This document shows, piece after piece, positions 21,362 through 31,616 of a stretch of DNA of 64,000 nucleotides. A model generated the notes under the pieces. It was not told where the DNA came from and searched no databases. It saw nothing but the letters and a program-made list of their open reading frames with translations. The DNA is from Silene conica (taxonomy: Eukaryota; Streptophyta; Magnoliopsida; Caryophyllales; Caryophyllaceae): contig CM055320.2 in assembly GCA_029255685.2 (NCBI GenBank), forward strand, positions 15,457,111-15,521,110, written 5' to 3'. Positions within the stretch are counted from its first letter, which is position 1; each line of letters begins with the position of its first letter. The translations under genes were made by a program, and so were the position numbers.

Positions 21362-24058
21362 ATGGCTACTTCCCTCTTCTTTTCTACTCCATTAATTCAT
21401 CCTTATCAAAGTATGGTTCTTCTTATCTCAATTCTCATTTACTTCCTATGTCATTTGTTTACTTTTTTGTGACGGGTATTTTAAGCAAAGGTAAACCAAT
21501 GAACAGGGACGGAGTGTGTATATATTTTCTGTAGTTGCTCAAATGCATGTTTGCTTGAATTTGTAATATTTCATTTTAATTTGTGGGTTTAAGTTTCTGA
21601 GGTTGAGCTAATTTGAATGATTTACAAATGTCACTGAAATTGGTAATTTGGATAATATGTATGTGTTCTATAATGGGTTAATCTCCAAACTATAAATGAC
21701 ATCTTTGTAATATTGTGTAAGCACATTGATAATATTAATTGAATGTTTAAATAATGAAAGGAGACGCGGTCTTATTCTATAATTTGTGTACTTGTTGACG
21801 AATGGATTTGGGTGCTTTATTCTGTATTGTTAATAGCAGATAGAGAAGTGAGGGGAGCAACATTTGCCAAATTGATTGGTCCTTCAAGTTTTAATCGGAA
21901 GGGGATTAATCAAAGCTGCAAGAAAAGGACTTTAACTGTCACTTCATTGGTAGGGAGAATTTTACTTGCATTTACTTGTTTTCTGGTGCAAATTGGTTAA
22001 CTTTAAATGTAGGAGCATTTCCGGGTGTAGCGACTAGCGAGTCTTATATGAGACGGTTATAAATTTGATGGGTGGTCTCACCTATAAGACCGTCTTCTAT
22101 AAAATTTAAGCATGGACTTAACTAAATTGGGCAAGCATAGTTGCTGCAGGATCATTTGTGTTCCGAATGAACAACCTAATTAATGGAATTGAGCCGACGT
22201 TTTGCAGTTTGGATGGAAGGCACCAGCGAAGACTAAGCGAGAAACTGTAGTACCAGAACCAGATTATCGGATACCCATTGTTCTTATCGGTACCCATTTC
22301 CTTCCATCCAAAGGCTTTTTCAAACACAATGTTTCTAATATCAGCAGGTTTTTATTCATTTTGGTGTTACATAGGTGCAACTGGTGGGTTAATTTACACA
22401 GACAATCTAATAGCAGCGGTGCCAGTTGGTCTTCTAGGATTGCTTCTCCTAGTACAGGTATTATATGTTGCATGTATCTGTTCAACTGATAGTCATGTGT
22501 CTCTGACAGTCTAGCTATACTTTTTAGAGTTATACATCTTCTGAATTTTTCCAGTAGTTTGACGTCACTGACGGATCATAAAAACTGATCTAAGTGGGAC
22601 AGTGATGCATGTCATAAGTCTATGGTTGCGGTTGTTTCTTACTTTCTTGTACCAACATATGATGTACTTACTAGAATAGCTAACTTTGCTTTGTATTTGC
22701 CAGGCTACGAGGGTAAGGTTTGTGTTCGACGATGAGGCTCTGGTAAGTCTGTCACGCCTTTCTGAAATTTACTCTTCCACTCTCCTTTAACTCAGCCTTG
22801 CTAATTTACTATATATTGTGGATTATTAGACTAAAATTGTTAAAGAAATTTGATTAGGAGATCTCTCGTCAGATCGAATCATCCTGGAACTCGGATATAT
22901 TTGAAACACTCTTTTTCCTTGTGACTTGGTTGCAGGAAGTAAAAGTTGGTTCAGAGCTGAAAGAATCAGGAGAAAATGCATTTGTGGGTGGGAAGAACCG
23001 TTGGAAGTAAGTCTATATACCTGACTCGCCAACGACTTAATGCTGAACATTCTTTTCATCTTGTAATTTTCCCTTTTCTTATTCTTCTATTTGTCACCAT
23101 CATATGCAAAAAGGTTCCCGCTCCAAGCGCAGTAAGGTGAGGTCGAGCTATTATCAAAGAATCGGTTTCCAAATGACCTTTCATTGAAAGTTTACTCTTG
23201 AATGTTTTACTACAGGTACTCCTCTTTTGTAAACTGGGAGTTCTGGTGGCCAAATTTTCCGATTTTGGTTTACTTCAAAGAAACACAAACCAAACCAGAA
23301 GGGCAAATTCACTTTTTCCCTATAATATTTGTAAGTATTAAATACCTACTCTTTAAATTTCAGGGAATAAGGTTGTGAGTAATTGTATATCACATACCTA
23401 AAAATATAAATGCAAATGGCCATTCCAGATCTTCATTCACTCATTTTTTTTTTCCTTGTAGAAGAAGACTTGGAGTTCATTCCCTAGTCTTTAATGTAAT
23501 ATAGTATGTTAATCCGTAAAGTGGTGGTTTTGGTGACTGCAAATTAAACCAGTGGGCTCAGAATGGAAGATGAGATAAGGAGCTCTTAATGCTCGCTTTG
23601 TCTAATATTGGATTGCTTCTTCCCTTAAATTACTCATCTTCATGAAATCGCGCATATTGAGTCTAACTCTGTGATCCCGATGGTAATATATATTGCTGGC
23701 TTAGACTTGAGAATTCTGTTCTTCAGCTCTGATTCTCCGTTAAAACTTCATATAAGGTGGTCACCTCAAATACTCCTTCACGTCTTTCTTTCTGTCAATT
23801 GTATGAAACTGGTTCCCTTTGAAACCGGTTCAAATATTCTTTAATATTCGATAGTCTCATTCAAGTATATTATGCTGTAATTAGACTGCGTTACAATTAG
23901 ATGGTCTCGTGTAAGCATTTGTGTCGATCTTTGTGCTTATAATGGTAATTGTTGATTTTGATAATGTGTTGATTTTTCTGATGTAACAGAATGGAAAGCA
24001 GCTATACGATATCATGGTAGAGCGAGCCGGTTCTTCAGTGACCAGCGGCCCTAAATAG
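21362..24058 (+). CDS. Plastid-type membrane protein resembling DUF3119, 8 exons
   Basis: Exons 21362-21410, 21837-21949, 22208-22289, 22375-22457, 22704-22742, 22936-23006, 23216-23330 and 23990-24058 all have GT..AG borders. They join in phase into 621 nt (206 residues plus TAG). The start MATSLFFSTPLIHPYQ and a Ser/Thr/Lys/Arg-rich first 55 residues look like a chloroplast transit peptide. PEPDYRIPIVLIGATGG (about 70-86) and TDNLIAAVPVGLLGLLLL (about 90-107) are two hydrophobic segments. A soluble part follows with ATRVRFVFDDEALEVKVG, FVGGKNRWKYSSFVNWEFWW, IHFFPIIFNGKQL and a terminal VTSGPK. From memory this matches a cyanobacteria-plastid family of unknown function (DUF3119); the family name is from recall and the role is unknown. 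The two first exons are the least certain. Confidence 0.82.
22040..22108. repeat. Short inverted-repeat element in intron 2
   Basis: GTCTTATATGAGACGGT on the left and AGACCGTCTTCTATAAAA on the right form imperfect inverted ends around GGGTGGTCTCACC. It is probably a small MITE within intron 2 of the 8-exon gene. Confidence 0.5.
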
Positions 24059-25225
24059 GTTCCAAGAGTCGAGTTGTGAATCTTCTTGCGAAGATGGCAC
24101 ATTGCATGGTATGATTACCCAAGTTTGCGTAAATGTCACCTTTTACTATGCTATACTTGTTATTCGTTTTCAGAATCGTGTTCATAAAGTAATAGCACCT
24201 TCACTTTGTAGTTTCTGCATATGATTTCGATTTTCACACTATTGTTCTTGCAGCGCATCAGTGACATGTTTCGTTGCGATTCTGGGAATTGTATTCCAGA
24301 CTTTGTTGTGCTCATTATTCTAGATTGGCAATGTAAATGTAGTAGACGAGATTACTTTACGATTAAGCACCATTTTCTATCCCCGTGTCAACTGAGTCAA
24401 AAACTCGTTATTCTTGTCATTTGAATATCAAGGGAGTCCATGAATATCCAGCTTGTTAGTCATGAAAGTCTCGTGAAGGATTTGAAAGACACAAATAGTG
24501 AGAGATAAAGTGTCACTCAGTAGATAAGAGAGTTGAATACACTAACTGAAGGACATGAACTAAAGAATGATCAACACAATGCCATAGAAAAATAACCGTC
24601 GTGGCCATCTTCGGGGCCTGATCTGCAGCTCCGCAAATCCTGAATTTCGGTTAAAATAAGGCAGGAAAAAAAAACTTACAATAGCAGATTTTCACAAGGT
24701 ATGTTCTTCAGGCTCTATTACAGAGTTTGGTATAGGTACATTATCGGATTATCCAAATGTCCGATACTTTTCAGGTACACAAGTTTTGGGATATGTTTCC
24801 AAAACAAATACTCTGTACTCTGCTAGACAAAAGATTGAAATTTTGAACTTTCGTAAGAGGAATGGAGAGACAAATATGAGGCTTAAACAATTAAAAATCA
24901 TACTAAATGTTTTATACACCGTCTGCCGTTTACTTTTGACGTGCGGGCCTCTTAACCTATCTAAACCAGGAGAAGCATCACTCATACCCACATTCTTAAG
25001 TGCCTAACCCACATGAAACTGGAGTGAAGAATCAAAGTAACATAACCCACAACAGCAACAAGTCATTAATCAACTGGAGCGGCTTTTGTTGATCTTTGGA
25101 GAAGGAATTTCAGTTAAACAGACTCTACCTTTTAACACGCCTCTCCGACTTGCTGACTGTTGTAGAGTGACTGTTCTAGCAACTACGGAGTATTAGATTT
25201 CTAGCAAAACTTAGTCATACTTCCC
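24059..25225. other. 3' flank of the 8-exon gene and intergenic space
   Basis: The first few hundred bases are probably 3' untranslated sequence of the upstream gene. The space then runs to the end of the minus-strand methyltransferase gene at 25226. No further gene is seen, and short open frames have no coding character. Confidence 0.5.
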
Positions 25226-27547
25226 TCAATTTTTGGTGCAATGAGCATCAGTACCATGTTGGGTGCATTGATCATAACCAACGCTCTTAAGAAAGTCTCG
25301 AATCTCTTTAGCTGTGGTATTGCTAGCTTGCAACAAGCGCTCGTCTTCCTCATAGATTAGATAAGGGGCTTTGGCTCCTTTTCTTGACAGCAACTTCTTG
25401 GCACCCTTCAACACATGGTATTCCCACCCTTGAACATCTATCTTAAGCAAAAGCACAGGTTCTGACTCAGGGATGACATCATCAAGAGGTACGGTCTTCA
25501 CCTGAACGGCTATCTCTTCATTTGATTTGAAAGCCAACTTTGCACCAGCAGCAGAAACTGCACTGTTATCTAGACGACCAACTAACTGCCAACGAAATAA
25601 ACCAGCGTGAGCCACAATTTCACAACAATCTACTTAAGTCAAGGCAATGTGAACCTATTCAAACAAATACCCTAATTCGGAGAAGAAGTTCAGTAATCCG
25701 TAACTATCACAATTTGTGGTATGGATAGGTGTCTCTAATGAATGGTTTTACAATATCTTAATGTTTAGCCATTTGTAAATTTCTGGCGAGATTGGGATTG
25801 GAGGTAGACTTGGTAACGGGTCAATTGGGTTGGGTGAGGGTGGATTAGTTCAGGTTCAAGTCATTCGTGTTTGCAAGGATTGGCCGGGCCGGGTTCCAAG
25901 TGTGCTGTTATCAAGTTACTAATGGCCATATCGGCCCGTATGGGATCGATGGTATGCGCCAATAAACGTTCAAGTCGGGTCATTTATCCAGGTGCAGATT
26001 GGATATGGGTTAGGTCGGTCAGTTTAGCTGGGTGTATTGGAGTAATGAGTTTTAAGGGTAATATAGAGTCAGAAATTCAATTAATAGATGGGTTGGGTGG
26101 TTATGGTTATCTAGGGAGACATAAGGGAGTAAGAGATGACAATGGTTTCTCGAAAATCAAAGCAATAGTTACCCACCTTCCTCTTAAAGTCAAACCCCAT
26201 CACCTACAGGCTCCATGTATGAAGTATGAACCCCTTCTCAATTTAGCCCTATTATTCCTAGTCCACAGCCATCAATGGACAAGGGGGATAAAGAAACAAC
26301 TTCCCACTATTGCACAAAATATGAGGATTCGACACATTTCGTATTGTATCACATTCTTGTGATTCTACTAAAGCCATTCCCAACAAGGGGGATTATAATA
26401 TCCAGTAAGTGGGATGATAAAATCAGATCTTCTACATCAGGGAGATGAATGTGGAAGACGAAGTCTACAGAAGAGGAAACTGTCCATTCAAGCTTACAGA
26501 AAAGGAAACTTTGTCACTAAGACATCACCATCCATAACTACTTAAGCATCCCCTACACTCCTAACCAACCAACAATTTTTCGTGTAAGAAAGGGTTACAA
26601 AATTAGTTTTACCGCGGTTTTGAATCTAGGTCATGAATATTACCATTCAAAAACTTTACCAGCTACCATAGGTAACAGGTAAATGCATCTATTTGCTGTT
26701 CTACAGACATTCAACTATTTGCTCGAAATGTCGATGTAAATCCGCAACTACAATACCACAAACATACACAACAGAAATAGTAGAGACGTAGAGTAATGCA
26801 GTACTCCCTACGTCTTAATCATTTGTTTACCGTTTTCATTGTTTATGCGAGCTACTTAAATCAAACGTAAACAAAATGATTGGGACGGGAGCGAGTATTA
26901 TTTTCTTAACTGAATACACCAAAATGAAATACCTTATGAAATGTAATATTCCCCATATGATCAGAAGCAGCAGCATCAAAAACAGTAACAAAATCCGCAA
27001 CCTTATTAAAATAAATCCCATCACAAATCCTTTGTAAATTCTCAAAAACAGGTTCAAATGCCAAAACTTGAAAACCCATTACAGCTGCAGCAAAACTAGC
27101 CATACCCACATTAGCCCCAACATCAATAAAAATACCCAATTTACCCTCATCCCTAAATTTACCCATAACATCCTGGACTGTTGCCGAAATATCAGGTTTT
27201 CTGAAAGGTTTACCCTTTAGAATTCTTTGTATATTTTTATGGGGTTTTTCAGGTAAACTACCAAGATCAGATAAAGCAAAGATAAAAGGGTATTTTAGTC
27301 CTTCAACAATGTTTGCAATTACTGGGTGTGATTGTGGGGATTTACTGCAGTCAAAAGGTGGGATCTTTGAGGTAAAGGGTGAATTTTGTTGGGTTTTGAA
27401 GGTAATTTGGGAATTATTGAGGAGATTTGTGGGATTTGAGGTGAAAAGGAAGAAGATGATGAGAAGGAAGGAGAGAAAGAAGAGTAAAAGGAGTGAATTT
27501 GAGGAGAGAAGTTTTGGAGTTCTATCTCTTCTCCATGCATTTGCCAT
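25226..27547 (-). CDS. FkbM-like SAM-dependent methyltransferase, membrane anchored, 2 exons
   Basis: Exon 1 is 26933-27547 and exon 2 is 25226-25585. The GT..AG intron of 1347 bp is in phase 0 and the joined frame has 324 residues. A basic N-terminus (MANAWRRDRTPK) precedes a strongly hydrophobic segment at about residues 15-37, so the protein is a probable type II membrane protein of the secretory path. The SAM-binding motif is FIDVGANVGMASFAAA (about 139-154), with the acidic ribose-binding residue in AFEPVFENL. The exon-2 motif LLKIDVQGWEYHVLKGA is the FkbM-family signature. Family members O-methylate small molecules or glycans; the substrate here is unknown. A Stowaway MITE sits 35 bp past the exon-1 donor. 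Confidence 0.88.
26814..26895. mobile_element. Stowaway-type MITE
   Basis: An 82-bp element with CTCCCTACGTCTTAATCATT at the left and the inverted AATGATTGGGACGGGAGCGAG at the right, flanked by TA on both sides. These are Tc1/mariner (Stowaway) terminal features. It lies in the methyltransferase intron close to the splice donor at 26931-26932. Confidence 0.85.
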
Positions 27548-28094
27548 TGATAAAGCTTGAAGCTTTTTAATTGATGGTTTCTGGGAATTTGGATTTGGAA
27601 TTATGGGGTTGGATTTATTGATTAGAGGGAGTGGAGGATGAAGTGGGGAAGAACATCAAGATTAACGAATTTGAAAAAGAGTGTCAACACTGTCAAGTGT
27701 ACACAAGAAAGTGTGGGACTGTGTGACGGACTGACGGTGATAATTCACAAAAACTTTTGTAGAAACCGGTTTTTAAAGTTTTCGGAAAATTTACACGGTA
27801 TTTTTAAGGTTTGACATTTTGCACAAAAAATCCAATTTTTTCATACGGAAATTTTAAGAGATTATAATTCGTATTTACAGGTTTAGAAAGGGACGATTTT
27901 TTTTTCACATCGATCATTGGAGAACTACGATTTGAGAAGAAAAATTTGTCGTATTTGGAAACGATGTCTAGGAGTTTTGTGTGTTAAAGTTTTTTAACCC
28001 AACTTTGATTGACTATATCTCATGGTCACGAGTTTCACTCGGCAATATTTTTTCTCAAATTGTAGTACTCGGAAAGGTGATCGTTTTGTAAAAA
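27548..28094. other. 5' flank of the methyltransferase gene
   Basis: This spans the methyltransferase start codon to the target duplication of the 3-kb LTR element. It is AT-rich and must contain the methyltransferase promoter, but no TATA box could be assigned confidently. The LTR element sits about 550 bp upstream of that gene, in opposite orientation. Confidence 0.5.
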
Positions 28095-28099
28095 AGATC

Positions 28100-28366
28100 T
28101 GATACACATCAAAAATGAGACTAAGGGTAGCTTAGTCATTTTGCCTTTTATTTCTTATTCCCCAAGGCAATGTAGGCTATATAAGTAAGAGGTGGTAGTA
28201 GCTTACTCCTTATGTCAAAATTTATGAACAATCGTCTGAGTATATTCAGTGTATTTGAAACCTAGATGATAATTATCATCACAGTTTCACCTTAGCAACC
28301 TATCAATAATATTGAACAGTTGCTTTTCTATCCTTTTTCCATCCGTCTCATTTTCCGATCACATCA
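28100..28366 (+). repeat. 5' LTR (267 bp)
   Basis: It contains CTATATAAG at 28178-28186, a good TATA box for the element transcript. It is identical to 30853-31119. Confidence 0.93.
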
Positions 28367-28368
28367 TT

Positions 28369-28381
28369 TGGTAATCAGAGC
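28369..28381 (+). promoter_or_regulatory. Primer-binding site, initiator tRNA-Met type
   Basis: TGGTAATCAGAGC differs from the canonical TGGTATCAGAGC only by one inserted A. It lies 2 nt after the 5' LTR. Confidence 0.8.
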
Positions 28382-28501
28382 TAAATTTCCTCCCGGCCTG
28401 TGTTAAATCATACAAAAAACAAAAGAACAAAAAAAAAAACAGACTTTCTTTATACGAAGCCTGCATCTATCAATTCAATTTAAAATCAAAAAATTGCAAA
28501 T

Positions 28502-30733
28502 ATGGTGATTTCCGATGATATCTCGTCACTCAAAGTACAGATGAATAAACTAGCGGTCGCGGTCGAACTGTTGACTCTAAGGATGGCTGCTCAGGGAAAG
28601 ATTGATATTAGTAAGTTTCCTTGGTATACTCCTCATTATGTCGTGGGTGACTCCATTAGATTACCTAGGACTGTTCTCTCTACATCCACTACTCCTCCTA
28701 GTCCTGTCGTTAATGGTGAAATGAGTGACTCTTCAACTGCAATTATTTCTAAGGAAAACAATACATTACTTGGCGCACACCAGGTGTTCGAGGAAATCCC
28801 TAAACCAAGTGTGATCTCAACCGTTGATCAAGTAGCAGTAATTGGTGACGATCATAGTCTATTGATCAAACCTGGTGGAAATGGTGTTCCTGAGCCATAT
28901 GTTGACGACGCGTCGGATTACTTACAAACAACGACCCACGAACTGTTTCATACAATGCCGGTACCAGAGTTCATTTTAGAAATGGCTAAGGTAGCAAAAA
29001 CTACACAAGAAGAAAACGAAGAAAAGGCAGATGCCCACCAACTGCTCGATAAAATGCATGAACCAATCGAACATGCTAATGGGAGCCAAACCAAAGGTCA
29101 AGCTGAAGCAATCAACAATGAAATTGCTCCAAGGAAGATGTTCGATGAATTGCCACTTCCAACTTTTATTAAAGAGATGGCTGAGGCTGCCAAAATTGTC
29201 GGAATTGACGCCGTTCAGGAGGATTATGAGCCTGCGTTTGCTATCCATGAAGTCCAGAATGATCATTTCACCCAAAAGCAACAATTGTTAGCAAAATTGG
29301 GTACATTAGAGGGCTCACACTTTCGGGATTTAGTCATCATCTGCGCAAATAGAATTCGTTTCTCCACAATTCTACATTCACTTATTAATGATTGCCAACA
29401 TTCAGAGAAAATTACTCACGAAGTTGACAAACACTATGATGAAAAAATGAGCTCTGAATATCATTGTTTCGAGGTGAGTACGGGGTCTTTTATCGTTTCT
29501 AATGCAATTCCACATATTGGATTAATTAACAATGTTGTCTTGCCTCTGTTATGGAGCGATCCAGACTGGTTTATGGGCTCAAGCTTATCGGTTGTTTTAG
29601 GTGTGAATGTTGGCAAATCAAAGGAGAAAGGTCATTACAAATTCTTCGATCCAGGTATCGGAGTGGAGGTCTCTTATAATACCACCCTTGAGGACAATGG
29701 TGATTTTAGGGGTGAGGAAGATACTAGTAAGGAATACAATAGGGAATTGTTCACCCTTTTGACCTTACGCTCTCATTTCAGTACAAGTAGGACAAACAAG
29801 AGTCATTTGTTCTTTAGTTTTGTTTTTGATCCCGGGGATAATGTTAATTCATCTTGTGGATGCAAACTTTGGCAAGTAGGAAGTGTTGAATATAAGAGCG
29901 GCGTAGTGTATGGTGTGAGTAGCTATAATGATGCTGCTACTATTTGCTTGGATGGGTATATAAAATTAGTGAGCCTCATTTTTGGATCGGGCGATGTTCT
30001 GAATCATCATCGTATCTGGCAGGTACGTGACTTTTTATCGTGGAGCATTTTCTTCTCATACTACAAGTTCAAAGCAAGTGAGATGAAAAAGGAATTCATT
30101 TGGGACCCTGGCATTATAGCTAAGATTGCTTATTGGACATCAAATATGTTAAGAGTTGGCCTCTGCAAGGGTGGTATTTTCTTGAAGGTTAGATTAATGA
30201 AACTTTGGGCTGCAGGTTCCATGACTTCAATTGTTAGAGCAACTAACTTTGACAATTTTGAAGATGTGTCGAAATCTTTTATAATGTCTGAAGTTCCTCT
30301 TGAGCACTGGTTTATTGTAATAAGAACAATGTTAGTGATGAAATTGGCAAGGGAAGACTCCACAATCAGCTGCAAGTTTCCTATGTTCATGATTGTTAGA
30401 TCCTTTGTTTTTTATCCAAGTGAATGGGAATATAACCTCTCCCATGTTGAGAGCTTAACCTCCAAATTTGTGCAGACCACTGAAATTATACCCTTTCTGC
30501 TATGTTGCTTGGCACAACTGAACTTGCTGCAGTCCAGTGATGGTGCTGATCGTGAAGTCGCTATCTTGGTCTTTGACCCTGGTGGTTATGGTAATGGGAA
30601 GAAGGTTCATAGACTAAAGGCATATCAGATTGGAGGCAACCGATTCAGCGTCTATCAGAATGGAGGCAACCGATTCAGCGTAAAGCCTTGCCAAGATTAT
30701 CAGTGTTATGGTTTGATCCAGGAGGCCCATTGA
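28502..30733 (+). CDS. Orphan 743-codon ORF of the LTR element
   Basis: Start ATG lies 135 nt past the LTR and the frame is uninterrupted. I do not recognise a family. The first 30 residues look like a short coiled helix. Residues 90-235 hold four imperfect copies of a motif, HxxFxxxPxPxFIxEMAxxAK: HQVFEEIPKPSVI at 93, HELFHTMPVPEFILEMAKVAK at 146, HQLLDKMHEP at 179 and RKMFDELPLPTFIKEMAEAAK at 211. The C-terminal half is rich in aromatic residues and carries four FDPG/WDPG tetrads. Near the end an 11-residue unit ending GGNRFSV is tandemly duplicated. No CCHC box, protease DSG/DTG, integrase DDE or YVDD is present. It might be a highly derived gag or a captured host sequence; both are guesses. 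Confidence 0.72.
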   Translation: MVISDDISSLKVQMNKLAVAVELLTLRMAAQGKIDISKFPWYTPHYVVGDSIRLPRTVLSTSTTPPSPVVNGEMSDSSTAIISKENNTLLGAHQVFEEIPKPSVISTVDQVAVIGDDHSLLIKPGGNGVPEPYVDDASDYLQTTTHELFHTMPVPEFILEMAKVAKTTQEENEEKADAHQLLDKMHEPIEHANGSQTKGQAEAINNEIAPRKMFDELPLPTFIKEMAEAAKIVGIDAVQEDYEPAFAIHEVQNDHFTQKQQLLAKLGTLEGSHFRDLVIICANRIRFSTILHSLINDCQHSEKITHEVDKHYDEKMSSEYHCFEVSTGSFIVSNAIPHIGLINNVVLPLLWSDPDWFMGSSLSVVLGVNVGKSKEKGHYKFFDPGIGVEVSYNTTLEDNGDFRGEEDTSKEYNRELFTLLTLRSHFSTSRTNKSHLFFSFVFDPGDNVNSSCGCKLWQVGSVEYKSGVVYGVSSYNDAATICLDGYIKLVSLIFGSGDVLNHHRIWQVRDFLSWSIFFSYYKFKASEMKKEFIWDPGIIAKIAYWTSNMLRVGLCKGGIFLKVRLMKLWAAGSMTSIVRATNFDNFEDVSKSFIMSEVPLEHWFIVIRTMLVMKLAREDSTISCKFPMFMIVRSFVFYPSEWEYNLSHVESLTSKFVQTTEIIPFLLCCLAQLNLLQSSDGADREVAILVFDPGGYGNGKKVHRLKAYQIGGNRFSVYQNGGNRFSVKPCQDYQCYGLIQEAH

Positions 30734-30852
30734 TGCTTGTTAATGATGCTATGGTGACAAACCCGCGACCTGGAATGTGTTATGCTTGTCTTACTTCAAA
30801 TATCATTTGTCTTTGATCCTTGAGGACAAGGATCATTTCAAGGGGCGAGTAT

Positions 30853-31119
30853 TGATACACATCAAAAATGAGACTAAGGGTAGCTTAGTCATTTTGCCTT
30901 TTATTTCTTATTCCCCAAGGCAATGTAGGCTATATAAGTAAGAGGTGGTAGTAGCTTACTCCTTATGTCAAAATTTATGAACAATCGTCTGAGTATATTC
31001 AGTGTATTTGAAACCTAGATGATAATTATCATCACAGTTTCACCTTAGCAACCTATCAATAATATTGAACAGTTGCTTTTCTATCCTTTTTCCATCCGTC
31101 TCATTTTCCGATCACATCA
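30853..31119 (+). repeat. 3' LTR (267 bp)
   Basis: Same length and sequence as the 5' LTR by eye. It is followed directly by the target duplication AGATC. Confidence 0.93.
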
Positions 31120-31124
31120 AGATC

Positions 31125-31616
31125 ACTTTCAGAACTCGTAACACAAGAATTATGGTCACTTAAAAGTTTTCCAGCTCAAAAAATTGGGTATCTTGTATAG
31201 AATACCAAACCTCTGGGTACAAGATACCTCGTGAATTTTCTGAGATAAATTTCATTATTGTAGATGGTTTATGCCCTTTATAGAGATAAATTTCATTCTG
31301 TTATATATAAACATATATTCTTATTTATGACGGATATATTGTTACCATTAATTTGAGGTTGATAACTTGTTAAGATAGAAGGAGAAAGAGGATTGCATAG
31401 AAATTCATGTTATTGAGGTTGTGATTTGAAATAAACTCTAGTAGCATAAACCCTAACCCTAATACAAAATCTGAAACTGGTTGCCGCTCTAATCTAATCT
31501 CTCTTCTGAACAATTCCTGCTAACAACAACAATCTCAACTCTTTCTCTTCCTCTCAATTTTCTTACTCTTTTACTTTCTAGGTTTCAGTAGTAGCTATTG
31601 TGGAGGCACCGACGAC
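31125..31616 (+). other. Upstream flank or leader of the capsid-like ORF
   Basis: No gene is seen. From about 31515 to 31580 the sequence is CT-rich with CAA words (CTAACAACAACAATCTC), as in untranslated leaders. It could be part of the integrated sequence or a host promoter region; the integration boundary is not visible. Confidence 0.4.

Larger units (their letters stand above)
28100..31119 (+). mobile_element. Young LTR retrotransposon carrying an orphan ORF
   Basis: LTRs at 28100-28366 and 30853-31119 are both 267 bp and identical by eye. They start TGATACACATC and end GATCACATCA. AGATC lies on both sides (28095-28099, 31120-31124) as the 5-bp target duplication. A primer site TGGTAATCAGAGC (28369-28381) follows the 5' LTR, and a TTTCAAGGGGCGAGTAT polypurine tract precedes the 3' LTR. 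The only ORF lacks gag zinc knuckle, protease, integrase, RT and RNase H. It is therefore a non-autonomous element, complete and recently inserted; its mobilising partner is unknown. Confidence 0.9.

Noticed and set aside
25871-26362. 163-codon plus-strand ORF
   Set aside because: It lies entirely in the intron of the methyltransferase gene, on the other strand, with no recognisable domain.
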